Source of the DNA: Catellatospora sp. IY07-71 | GTDB lineage: Bacteria; Actinomycetota; Actinomycetes; Mycobacteriales; Micromonosporaceae | DNA length: 64,000 nt | NCBI RefSeq assembly: GCF_018326265.1 | Contig: NZ_AP023360.1 | Coordinates: forward strand, 660,501-724,500 | Reading direction: 5' to 3' | Part shown: positions 25,411-33,492 of the stretch, piece after piece | How positions within the stretch are numbered: the stretch's first letter is position 1 | How the letters are laid out: every line of letters starts with the position of its first letter | Made by a program: the position numbers and the translations under genes | Notes under the pieces: model-generated | The model's database searches: none | What the model was told of the DNA's origin: nothing | The model's input: the letters and a program-made list of their open reading frames with translations, nothing else

Positions 25411-26311
25411 AGCGGATCCTCGGGTCCAGGACGCCGTACAGCAGGTCGACGAGAAGGTTGACGACGAGGTAGACCAGCACGAGGATCGCCACGATCGAGA
25501 CGACCACGCCGGACTCCCGCCGGTTGATGGCACCGAACAGCAGGCCGCCGATGCCGCGGATGTTGAAGATGCCCTCGGTGACGATGGCACCGCCCATCAG
25601 CGCGCCCAGGTCCAAGCCCAGCCAGGTGACCACGGGGATCATCGAGTTGCGCAGCAGGTGCACGCCGGTGACGCGGCTGGGCGTGAGGCCCTTGGCCACG
25701 GCGGTGCGCACGTAGTCGGCGCGCCGGTTCTCCACCAGGTTCACCCGGGTCAACCGCGTGATGTACGCCATCGAGCCGCTCGCCAGGATGATGCCTGGGA
25801 TGATCAGCTCCACCCACGGCGCCTCGGGCGACACCGACGACAGGCCGAGCGAGTACCGGGCCACCAGGCCGATCACGAAGATCGGGACGGCGATGAGCAC
25901 CAGCGTCGAGACCAGCACCAGGTTGTCGATGAAGCTGCCCCGGCGCAGACCGGTGAGCACACCGGCGGTGATGCCGATCAGCGCCTCGGCCACGACCGCG
26001 ACCAGCGCGAGCTTCATGGAGATGGGGAAGGCCTGGGTCAGCAGCTCGCCGATCTCAGTGCCGTTGAAGGTCTGCCCGAAGTTCCCGGTGACCAGGTTCT
26101 TCAGGTAGATCAGGTACTGGACGAAGAGGGGCTCGTCCAGGTTGAACTTCTCGGTCATGTACGCGACGTAGGCCTCGGGGCACTTCTTCTCGCCGCAACG
26201 ACCGGCGAAGGGGTCACCTGGGAGTCCCCACACCAGGAACCAGATGAGAAACGTCGTGCCGATGAAGACAGGGATCGCCTGCAGCAACCGGCGGAGGGCA
26301 TACCGCCCCAT
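25403..26311 (-). CDS. Peptide ABC transporter permease (DppB/OppB family), second copy
   Basis: 302 residues. The first helix follows MGRYALRRLLQ. The periplasmic loop carries a CGEKKC pair. The EAA loop is RADYVRTAVAKGLTPSRV followed by HLLRNSMIP, and the C-terminus LDPRIRYE equals that of 919-1848. It is separated from the binding-protein gene by a hairpin. Confidence 0.95.
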   Translation of the reverse strand: MGRYALRRLLQAIPVFIGTTFLIWFLVWGLPGDPFAGRCGEKKCPEAYVAYMTEKFNLDEPLFVQYLIYLKNLVTGNFGQTFNGTEIGELLTQAFPISMKLALVAVVAEALIGITAGVLTGLRRGSFIDNLVLVSTLVLIAVPIFVIGLVARYSLGLSSVSPEAPWVELIIPGIILASGSMAYITRLTRVNLVENRRADYVRTAVAKGLTPSRVTGVHLLRNSMIPVVTWLGLDLGALMGGAIVTEGIFNIRGIGGLLFGAINRRESGVVVSIVAILVLVYLVVNLLVDLLYGVLDPRIRYE

Positions 26312-26348
26312 GTCTTACTCCTCACTGAGCCTCGCTGAACATGAGCGA

Positions 26349-26378
26349 CGTGCCGCAGCCCGCTAGGGCCGCGGCACG
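26349..26378 (-). terminator. Intercistronic stem-loop behind the second binding-protein gene
   Basis: CGTGCCGC (26349-26356) pairs with GCGGCACG (26371-26378), continued inward by three G-C pairs after one mismatch. It has the same position as the hairpin at 742-782 in the first operon. Confidence 0.6.
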
Positions 26379-26404
26379 CCTCTCGTTATTCAGGGTCTTC
26401 TAGT

Positions 26405-28042
26405 TCACTTGACCGTGACCGAAACCAGGTCGAGCTCACCGAAGGTGTTGATGACGACGGTGGTCAGCTTCTCGGACCAGACCGTCTGCTGCGACGAGTG
26501 CCACATCGGGATGGTCGGCATGAGGTTCGGCAGCATGGCCTCGGCCTCCTGGTAGAGCTTCTCCGCCGCGGCGAGGTCCGACGTGCTGTCGGCCTCCTTC
26601 AGCTTGGCGTCGAACTCCGGGTTCGAGAACTTGCCGTCGTTGGAGGAGGCCTCCGTCTTCAGCAGCGGGTTCAGCCAGTTCTCGATGCTCGGGTAGTCGG
26701 CCTGCCAGCCGGCACGCGACATACCGGTCATCTTCTCGCCGACGACCAGGGTGCGGAACTCACCGAAGGTCGGGAACGGCTTGCCCTTGCACTCGGCGCC
26801 CAGCGTCTGCTGGATGCTGTTGCAGACCGCGTCGACCCAGTCCTTGTGCGAGGCGTCGCCGTTGTAGGCGATCGACAGGTCCTTCGGCTTGACCGGCGCG
26901 GCGTCCCAGAGGGCCTTCGCGGCGGCGGCGTCGAACTTGCAGGGCGCGCCACAAACGTCGGCCTTGTAGCCGGACATGTTCGGGTTGACCCAGCCGTTCA
27001 TCGGGATGCGGGTGCCGTTGAAGATCTTGTCGATCACCAGCTGGCGGTCGATCGCCATCGAGATGGCCTTACGCACGTTCGGGTCGTTGTAGCCCGGCAG
27101 CCAGGTCGGCATCGCGATGAACGCGGAGACCGAGATCGGCTTGCTGATGGCACGGTCACCGAAGTCCGACTTGTACTGGTTACCCACCAGCTTGGCCGAC
27201 GGGACCTGCTGCTGGAAGTCGATGGTGCCGTTCTTGACGTCCTCGTAGGCGGCGGCGTCGTCGGTGTAGACGCGGAAGATCACGTCCTTGACCTTCGCCT
27301 TGTCAGCGCCCTGGTAGTCGTCGTTGCGGGTCACGACCAGCTCGGTGTTCTTGGTCCACTTGGACAGCTTGAACGGGCCGTTGCCGATCGGGGCCTGGCC
27401 GAACTTCGCCGGGTCGGCGAAGAACGCGTCGGGCAGCGGCATGAACGCCGCGTAGCCGACCTTGACCGGCCACAGGTTCGAGGCGCCGGACAGGGTCACC
27501 TCGAAGGTGGTGTCGTCGATGACCTTCAGGCCGGACAGCTTGTCGGTGGCCGGCTTCGGGGCCGTCTTGGGGCCCTCCTCGCCGTCCGGGTCCTCGGTGT
27601 GCACCTGGTCGAAGCCCGCGATGTCGCCGAAGAAGCTGCCGTTGATCAGACCGTTGGGCGAGTACGCCGCGTAGTTCCACGCGTCGACGTAGTTCTTCGC
27701 CACGACCGGGGTGCCGTCGTGCCACTTCCAGCCCGACTTGAGCTTGACCGTCCAGGTCTTGCCGTTGTCGGCCGAGGTGATCGACTCCGCGTTCGCCATC
27801 TCGGTCTTGGCGTCCTTGGCGGCGTAGTTGGTCAGACCGGTGAACAGCGCGTCGATGACGACGCCGCCCTGGGTCTCCGAGGTGCCGGCCGGGATCAGCG
27901 GGTTCTGGGGCTCGCCCCAGCTGATGATGAAGGAGCCGTCCTTCTTCTCGGGCTCAACCGGGTCGGCGCCGGAACAACCAGCGGCCGCCAGGGCGACAGC
28001 CGTCAGACCGACTGCCACCTTCCATGGGGTAATCCCACGCAT
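26405..28042 (-). CDS. Peptide ABC transporter substrate-binding lipoprotein, second copy
   Basis: 545-residue family-5 solute-binding protein. The lipoprotein signal peptide ends in the lipobox AAAGC (Cys23), so it is membrane-tethered outside the cell. RKAISMAIDR, the Cys pair VCGAPCKF and DYPSIENW are shared with the truncated copy at 1-722. GAGGAGG lies 7 nt before ATG 28042. The 250 bp upstream (28043-28292) contain its promoter and an AT-rich stretch around 28160-28200 but no gene. The binding proteins have diverged more than the ATPases, suggesting different peptide preferences for the two systems. Confidence 0.95.
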   Translation of the reverse strand: MRGITPWKVAVGLTAVALAAAGCSGADPVEPEKKDGSFIISWGEPQNPLIPAGTSETQGGVVIDALFTGLTNYAAKDAKTEMANAESITSADNGKTWTVKLKSGWKWHDGTPVVAKNYVDAWNYAAYSPNGLINGSFFGDIAGFDQVHTEDPDGEEGPKTAPKPATDKLSGLKVIDDTTFEVTLSGASNLWPVKVGYAAFMPLPDAFFADPAKFGQAPIGNGPFKLSKWTKNTELVVTRNDDYQGADKAKVKDVIFRVYTDDAAAYEDVKNGTIDFQQQVPSAKLVGNQYKSDFGDRAISKPISVSAFIAMPTWLPGYNDPNVRKAISMAIDRQLVIDKIFNGTRIPMNGWVNPNMSGYKADVCGAPCKFDAAAAKALWDAAPVKPKDLSIAYNGDASHKDWVDAVCNSIQQTLGAECKGKPFPTFGEFRTLVVGEKMTGMSRAGWQADYPSIENWLNPLLKTEASSNDGKFSNPEFDAKLKEADSTSDLAAAEKLYQEAEAMLPNLMPTIPMWHSSQQTVWSEKLTTVVINTFGELDLVSVTVK

Positions 28043-28292
28043 GCGTGTGCCTCCTCAGGCGCTCACGAGGGGGTGTGAGGTGGCCACACTTTCGCACCCC
28101 GTGACCACGCGCCGGAAGGGCCTGATACCAACCCGTTACCGAGCCGGGACGACGCCGATATCCCACAAAGAAATCTTTCACATCTCTGTGCGATCTCTTG
28201 ACCAGCAGCTTTAGGGGCCTCTCAGCCCGAAGTTGATCGAGGAGCGAAACACGACGGTAACTGGCATCCCAATCTATGGGCGATACCGAGAG

Positions 28293-28946
28293 TCACACCA
28301 GGCGTCGATCCGCCGCCCACCGCGACAGCTCGTAGCGGTTGGACATCTGGAGCTTGCGGAGCACGTTCGAGACGTGGGTCTCCACCGTCTTGATGGAGAT
28401 GAACAACTCCTTGGCGATCTCCTTGTACGCGTACCCGCGCGCCAGCAGCCGCAACACCTCCCGCTCCCGGTTGGTCAGCTGGTCCAGCTCCGGATCGGCG
28501 ACCGGCGCGTCCGGCCGGGCCGCGAACGCGTCCAGCACGAACCCGGCCAGCCGCGGCGAGAACACCGCGTCCCCGTCGGCCACCCGGCGGATCGCGTCCA
28601 CCAGGTCCTCCGGCGAGATGGTCTTGGTCACGTAACCGCGCGCGCCGGCCCGGATCAGCCCGATCACGTCCTCGGCGGCATCGGACACCGACAGCGCCAG
28701 GAACTTCACCTGCGGCTGCGCCCGGCGCACCGCGTCCAGCACGGCCCGGCCGCCGCCGTCGGGCATGTGCACGTCCAGCAGCACCACGTCCGGCACGACC
28801 GAGCCGATCATGGAGATCGCCTGCGCCACGGTGGCCGCCTCGCCCACCACGTCGACGTGCGCGCCCAGCTCGGCCCGCACCCCCGCCCGGAACATCCCGT
28901 GGTCGTCGACCAGGAACACCCGCAGCCGCCCGCCGCTCTCGCTCAT
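28293..28946 (-). CDS. NarL/LuxR-family response regulator
   Basis: 217 residues from ATG 28946, preceded by GGAGGAG. The receiver domain has the acidic pair in FLVDDH, the phosphorylated Asp in VVLLDVHMP, the switch Ser in LALSV and Lys in YVTKT. The C-terminal LuxR helix-turn-helix reads LTNREREVLRLLARGYAYKEIAKELFIS and IKTVETHVSNVLRKL. ATG overlaps the sensor-kinase stop (ATGA at 28943-28946). Targets are unknown, but the divergent PspC membrane genes are natural candidates. Confidence 0.94.
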   Translation of the reverse strand: MSESGGRLRVFLVDDHGMFRAGVRAELGAHVDVVGEAATVAQAISMIGSVVPDVVLLDVHMPDGGGRAVLDAVRRAQPQVKFLALSVSDAAEDVIGLIRAGARGYVTKTISPEDLVDAIRRVADGDAVFSPRLAGFVLDAFAARPDAPVADPELDQLTNREREVLRLLARGYAYKEIAKELFISIKTVETHVSNVLRKLQMSNRYELSRWAADRRLV

Positions 28947-30190
28947 GCCTTCTCCTCCTTCGGCTCTCTCGGGGAGGTCACCGCCATGGTCAGCCTGACC
29001 TCGGTGCCCTCGCCGATCTCGCTGCGTATCTCCGCCTGCCCGCCGTGCCGCGCCATGCGCCCGATGATCGAACCACGGACGCCGTGCCGCCGCTCCTCCA
29101 CCGACGCCGGGTCGAAGCCCTTGCCCCGGTCGCGGACGAACACGCTCAGCATCGTCGGCTCGGCCTCGGCGTACAACGACACGCTCTTGACCTGGGCGTG
29201 GCGGGCCGCGTTGACCAGCGCCTCGCGGGCCGCGGCCACGATCGCGGCCACCTTGTCGTCCACGGCGCGGTCGCCGACCACCACCGCCTCCACGGCGATG
29301 CCGTACGTGTCCTCGACCTCGGCGGCCGCCTGCTGCAGCGCCGCGGCGAAGTGCTCGGTCGGCGAGCCGGTCGGCTGGTAGAGCCAGTTGCGCAGGCTGC
29401 GCTCCTGGCCGCGGGCGATGCGCTGGACCGCGGCCGGGTCGCCCGCGTTGCGCTGGATCAGCGCCAGCGTGTGCAGCACCTGGTCGTGCACCATCGCGGC
29501 CAGCTCGGCCCGCTCCTGCTCGCGGATCCGGCCCTCCCGCTCGGTGCGCAGCGCGACCAGCGTGCGCCACAGCACCGGTGCCGCCACCAGCCCCACCCCG
29601 GCGAGCGCCACCAGCGCGAACGCCACCGCACGCCACATGTCGGCCCAGGAGACGCCCTCCACCACCGGGGAGTAGAGGAACACCAGCCCCAGGATGCCCA
29701 CCGCCACCAGCACCCCGCCGGCCAGGAAGCGCAGCAGGTAGATCCGGCGGTCGCCGTCGGACAGCGCGGCCAGCCACGGCGCCGACGGCGACTGGTCCGA
29801 CCAGCGCTGGCGCCGGTCCGGGTCGCTCTGGTGCCAGATGATGCCCGCGCCGACCGCGACCAGGGCCACCAACCAGCCCACGGTCATGCCGATGCCGCCG
29901 TTGTTGAGCAGCGTGCTGATGACCATCAGGACCAGCCCGGCGGCCAGGAAGGGAGCCAGCCGCAGCAGCGAGCGGCGCGCCGGCTCACCCGGCGCGGCCG
30001 GCAGCACCGCCCAGAACGCGGCGTAGAGCAGGGCACCCAGGCCGTTGATGGGCAGCAGCAGGACGAAGATGATCCGGATCAGCGTGGGCGACAGGCGGGT
30101 GTTCGCCGCGATGCCCCCGGCGACCCCGGCGACCAGGCGGTCGGTCCGGGAACGGGTCAGGCGGGGGTGTCCGGGCGCGGAGGGCTGCAC
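28943..30190 (-). CDS. PspC-domain sensor histidine kinase
   Basis: 415 residues from GTG 30190. The N-terminal PspC domain (LTRSRTDRLVAGVAGGIAANT, then the first helix) is followed by about five helices to residue 220. The kinase core shows the H-box in AAMVHDQVLHTLALIQ, the N-box in REALVNAARHA and the G-box DRGKGFDP; it is of the HisKA_3 class that partners LuxR-type regulators. Combining PspC with a kinase suggests sensing of envelope stress at the membrane. It is co-transcribed with the regulator and divergent from another PspC gene, with 136 bp between. Confidence 0.92.
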   Translation of the reverse strand: MQPSAPGHPRLTRSRTDRLVAGVAGGIAANTRLSPTLIRIIFVLLLPINGLGALLYAAFWAVLPAAPGEPARRSLLRLAPFLAAGLVLMVISTLLNNGGIGMTVGWLVALVAVGAGIIWHQSDPDRRQRWSDQSPSAPWLAALSDGDRRIYLLRFLAGGVLVAVGILGLVFLYSPVVEGVSWADMWRAVAFALVALAGVGLVAAPVLWRTLVALRTEREGRIREQERAELAAMVHDQVLHTLALIQRNAGDPAAVQRIARGQERSLRNWLYQPTGSPTEHFAAALQQAAAEVEDTYGIAVEAVVVGDRAVDDKVAAIVAAAREALVNAARHAQVKSVSLYAEAEPTMLSVFVRDRGKGFDPASVEERRHGVRGSIIGRMARHGGQAEIRSEIGEGTEVRLTMAVTSPREPKEEKA

Positions 30191-30326
30191 GGGATCGATG
30201 GTTTCACGGCCGCGGCGCCGCCGCCCACGGGTGAGACCCCGGATACAGGGCGCCGCCGCATCTCAGGGTCGGGTCAGGGTCGGGTCCTGAGGCAGGTCGG
30301 GCCGCTCGCGGGCCACCATCGAAGGC

Positions 30327-31640
30327 ATGAGCGACGAGACCCCCACGCCCGGCGGCGCGGCGCCCACCGCCGAGGCGCCGCCCGGGGCGCAGGAACAGCC
30401 CCCACCGCAGGGCGGACCCTCCCCATACGTGTCCTGGGCCGCGCCGTACGGCCTGATCCGGCCGCGGCACGGCCGCTACCTGGCCGGGGTGTGCGGTGCG
30501 CTGGCCCGCGCGACCAGGACCGACCCGGTGCTGTGGCGGGTGCTGATCGGCGTGCTGTCGATCTTCGGCATCGGCGTCGTGATCTACCTCGCCGCCTGGC
30601 TGCTCACCCCGGCCGAGGACGACACCGCCTCGCCGGTCGAGTCGCTGTTCGGGCGCGGCTACTCCAGCACCTCCTCGACGCTGGCCCTGGTGCTGAGCGT
30701 GCTCACGGTGATCCTCATCGGGGCGGTGACCAACAGCTTCGAGGTCGCCGTCATCGCCGCCATCGGCCTGGTCATCGCCGCGCTGGTGGTCAGCCGTAAC
30801 AACCCCGGCGGGGCCGGCCGGGCGCCGCGCAGCACGCCGGGCGCCACCTACCTGCCGCCGGTGTACGCGGCGCCGGTCACCGTGCCGGCCGCCGCGCCCG
30901 CCCCGGCCGTGGTGACCGAGCCCGTGCCGCCGGTGGACCCCGCCGGCTACCGGGCCCCGTTCGCCCCGCACGGCCCGTACGCCCCGGCGGCCCCGCCACC
31001 CCCGCCGCCGCCGGTCAAGCCGCCGAAGGTGAAGCCGGAGCCGTCGCGGCTCGGCCGCCTCATCTTCGGCCTGATCATGCTCGTGCTGGGCGGGCTGGCC
31101 ATGGCCGACATGGCCGGGGTGTCCGTGCCGGGCAGCACGTACGTCGCCGCCGCGCTCGGCGTCACGGGTCTCGGCCTGGTCCTCGGCGCCTGGTTCGGTC
31201 GGGCCCGGGGCTGGATCTGGATCGGCGTGGTGCTGGCGCTGATCCTGCCGATGGTCGCCGCGGGCGGCGACTGGAGCCGGGAGCGCAGCCAGGCGGGCAC
31301 CGTGGTCTGGATGCCTACCACCGTGGCCGAGCTGCACGACCGCTACGAGCACCGCTTCGGCGAGGCCACGCTGGACCTGACCGCGCTCGACCTCACCGGC
31401 CAGGACGTGCAGGTCACCGCTCAGATCACCGCCGGCCAGCTGCGCGTCATCGTGCCGGAGAAGACCGACGTCATCGTCGAGACCAGGGTGAACCTGGCCG
31501 ACGCCGACGTCTTCGGCCGCGACATCAGCGGCGCGGGCCAGCGGGACACCCAGACCAGCCTCGGCCCCGACGGCAAGGGCGGCGGCACGCTGCGCCTGGT
31601 GCTCGACGTCAACCTCGGACACGCGGAGGTGGTCCGGTGA
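30327..31640 (+). CDS. PspC-domain polytopic membrane protein
   Basis: 437 residues. A Pro/Ala-rich head leads to a PspC domain (about 42-100: RPRHGRYLAGVCGALARAT, then IGVVIYLAAWLLTP). More helices, a Pro-rich cytosolic linker (about 170-235), two further helices and a C-terminal beta-rich domain with ATLDLTALDLTGQDVQV follow; the last part resembles the adhesin-like C-terminal domain of LiaF-type proteins. It is likely the sensor partner or target of the divergent two-component system. It ends in GTGA, overlapping the next start. Confidence 0.88.
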   Translation: MSDETPTPGGAAPTAEAPPGAQEQPPPQGGPSPYVSWAAPYGLIRPRHGRYLAGVCGALARATRTDPVLWRVLIGVLSIFGIGVVIYLAAWLLTPAEDDTASPVESLFGRGYSSTSSTLALVLSVLTVILIGAVTNSFEVAVIAAIGLVIAALVVSRNNPGGAGRAPRSTPGATYLPPVYAAPVTVPAAAPAPAVVTEPVPPVDPAGYRAPFAPHGPYAPAAPPPPPPPVKPPKVKPEPSRLGRLIFGLIMLVLGGLAMADMAGVSVPGSTYVAAALGVTGLGLVLGAWFGRARGWIWIGVVLALILPMVAAGGDWSRERSQAGTVVWMPTTVAELHDRYEHRFGEATLDLTALDLTGQDVQVTAQITAGQLRVIVPEKTDVIVETRVNLADADVFGRDISGAGQRDTQTSLGPDGKGGGTLRLVLDVNLGHAEVVR

Positions 31641-31915
31641 AGAACCACCGCACCGACTCGGTATCGCTCTTCTTCGGCCTGGTCTTCCTGCTGGTGTCGG
31701 GCGCGTTCCTGGCCCGGCACGCCTTCGACGTCGAGCTGCCCTCGCTGGGCTGGTTCATCGCCGGCGGCCTGATCATCCTGGGCGTGCTCGCCGTGCTCGG
31801 CGCGCTGTCGCCCAAGCGGCAACCGGCCGGGATCCCGGCGGACCCCGCCCCGGCGGGTCCGGCCCCGGCCGACGCGGAGACCGCCGAGCAGCCCTCGGTG
31901 GAGCACGCGGGCTGA
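31637..31915 (+). CDS. Small two-helix membrane protein coupled to the PspC gene
   Basis: 92 residues from GTG 31637, overlapping the previous stop (GTGA 31637-31640). Two helices (VSLFFGLVFLLVSGAFLA and LGWFIAGGLIILGVLAVLGAL) are followed by a Pro/Ala/Glu-rich tail. No enzyme motif is visible. The coupling suggests a subunit or accessory of the PspC protein. Confidence 0.8.
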   Translation: MKNHRTDSVSLFFGLVFLLVSGAFLARHAFDVELPSLGWFIAGGLIILGVLAVLGALSPKRQPAGIPADPAPAGPAPADAETAEQPSVEHAG

Positions 31916-31930
31916 AGCCCGCACCACCCC

Positions 31931-31968
31931 AGCGCCCCTCACCGCGCGAGCCCGCGGTGAGGGGCGCT
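31931..31968 (+). terminator. Terminator of the PspC operon
   Basis: A perfect 16-bp stem pairs 31931-31946 with 31953-31968 around a six-base loop, 15 bp after the stop codon. Confidence 0.85.
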
Positions 31969-32017
31969 TATGCTGACCGGTGGACGAGCGAGCGAACCAC
32001 ACGGCCCGGTGAGGCTC

Positions 32018-32088
32018 ATGCCGTCGATGGGAAAGAAGGACACATGAGCAGCGAGCCGACCATGAAGCACAGCGAGGAGCAGGCATGA
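32018..32088 (+). other. Two ATGA-chained mini-frames in front of psd
   Basis: ATG 32018 opens MPSMGKKDT, ending in TGA 32045-32047, which overlaps ATG 32044. That opens MSSEPTMKHSEEQA, ending in TGA 32086-32088, which overlaps the psd ATG at 32085. A GAAGGA site precedes ATG 32044. Either these are translated and hand ribosomes to psd, or the overlaps are chance; nothing shows the peptides themselves matter. Confidence 0.4.
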
Positions 32089-33341
32089 GCCAGTACCCGA
32101 CCGATCGCCCCGACACCCCGGCCCTGGGCCCGCTCGGCCAGATCCGCATCGGCGACCGAGCCGCCCGCACACTCACCACCGAACTCGCCCGCCACGCGGG
32201 CCCCAAGACCGCGCTGCTCGTCGGTGCCACCGCGGACTCCCTGGTGCTGGCCGAGGCGCTGGACGCGCTGCTGCCCGGCGACCGGCTCACCGTCGTGGCG
32301 GCCGACGCGACCGTCGCCGGTCACCTGGCCACCCTCGGCAGCTTCCTCACCGAGCGGGTCAAGGTCGTCGACGACCTGGCCGCCGCCGAGTCCGCCGACC
32401 TGGTCATCGTCGCCGAGCCGGTGGTCGGCTCCGGCGAGGAGGCCCGCAACACCGTCGAGCAGCTCAGCAAGTACGTCGCGGAGGGCGGCCTGCTGATCAT
32501 CGCCGCGGTGGCGCTGCCCGGCCTGTCCGGCGGCGCGACCGACGAGCTGGACCGCATCGCCGCGCGCCAGGGCGTCGGCTCCGACCTGGTGCTGCGCAAC
32601 ACTCCGCCGGTACGCGTACACCGCCTGCGCTTCACCGACGTGGACCCGGCGGTGGCGGCCAAGCTCAGCCCCGCCTTCCGCCCGTCGAGCGTGCCGCTCT
32701 ACGGCACCATGAACATCGACTCCAACGGCGTCGCCGCGGCCGGCATCGCGCTCGGCGCCGCCGCGTTCCTCAAGGCCACCCGGCCGAAGTCGAAGGCGTG
32801 GGTGCTGCCCGCGCTGCTGGCCGCGCCCGTGGCCGCATTCTTCCGCGACCCGGAGCGCGAGATCCCGGCCGACCCGACCGCGGTGGTCGCCGCGGCCGAC
32901 GGCAAGGTGCTGAGCGTCGAGCACATTTACGACGAGCGCTTCGCCGACGAGGAGTTCCTGCGCATCGCGGTGTTCCTGTCCGTGTTCGACGTGCACGTCA
33001 ACCGGGCGCCGGTGGCGGGCAAGGTCGTCGACTACTTCGTCGAGGACGGCGGCTACGCCAACGCGATGAAGCCCGAGGCCGAGCACAACGTGGCGGCGTA
33101 CACCGTGCTAGAGACGCCGGACCGCAGCCGGGTCGTCGTCGCCCAGCGGACGGGCCTGATCGCGCGCCGGATCGTGCAGCGGGCGCCCATCGGCGCGCTG
33201 CTGGCCAAGGGCGAGCGCTACGGCCTGATCCGCTTCGGCTCCCGCACCGACGTCTACCTGCCCGCCGACAAGGCCGAGGCCCTGGTCGCCCCCGGTGACC
33301 GCGTCGTCGGCGGCTCCACGGTCATCGCCCGGCTGCGCTGA
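32085..33341 (+). CDS. psd: Phosphatidylserine decarboxylase proenzyme with N-terminal methyltransferase-like domain
   Basis: 418 residues, much longer than the short class-II Psd (about 210-240). The C-terminal part (about 205-418) is the decarboxylase: Asp272 in AAADGKV, His304 in FDVHVNRAP, and the self-cleavage site RFGSRTD where Ser386 becomes the pyruvoyl group. It makes phosphatidylethanolamine from phosphatidylserine. Residues 1-200 read as a Rossmann-fold methyltransferase-like domain (TALLVGATADSLVLAEAL, LTVVAAD, DLVIVAEP) whose glycine loop is degenerate. The convergent pssA supplies the substrate. SAM binding by the extra domain is doubtful. Confidence 0.88.
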   Translation: MSQYPTDRPDTPALGPLGQIRIGDRAARTLTTELARHAGPKTALLVGATADSLVLAEALDALLPGDRLTVVAADATVAGHLATLGSFLTERVKVVDDLAAAESADLVIVAEPVVGSGEEARNTVEQLSKYVAEGGLLIIAAVALPGLSGGATDELDRIAARQGVGSDLVLRNTPPVRVHRLRFTDVDPAVAAKLSPAFRPSSVPLYGTMNIDSNGVAAAGIALGAAAFLKATRPKSKAWVLPALLAAPVAAFFRDPEREIPADPTAVVAAADGKVLSVEHIYDERFADEEFLRIAVFLSVFDVHVNRAPVAGKVVDYFVEDGGYANAMKPEAEHNVAAYTVLETPDRSRVVVAQRTGLIARRIVQRAPIGALLAKGERYGLIRFGSRTDVYLPADKAEALVAPGDRVVGGSTVIARLR

Positions 33342-33356
33342 CCTTCCTTCTGGAGC

Positions 33357-33423
33357 GTTGATCGCTGTTTCGTGTCACAAAGTGCGGCTGGACCGCAGGT
33401 TGTGACACGAAACAGCGATCAAC
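33357..33423. repeat. Long perfect inverted repeat between psd and pssA
   Basis: A 23-base arm (33357-33379, starting GTTGATCGC and ending GTGTCACA) is perfectly complementary to 33401-33423. The 21-base loop contains a TGCGG/CCGCA stem, so the whole element can form one extended hairpin. Its base composition is far less GC-rich than its surroundings. It looks like a small palindromic intergenic element rather than an ordinary terminator, since a proper terminator follows 18 bp later. Confidence 0.8.
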
Positions 33424-33441
33424 ACCGCCCCACCCGCACGA

Positions 33442-33482
33442 AAAGGCGCCGCCCCGGTCCAGTGGACCGGGGCGGCGCCTTT
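33442..33482. terminator. Bidirectional terminator between psd and pssA
   Basis: A perfect 19-bp stem pairs 33442-33460 with 33464-33482 around a three-base loop, with A and T runs at the outer ends. It serves convergent genes. Confidence 0.85.
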
Positions 33483-33492
33483 GGTGTAGCGA

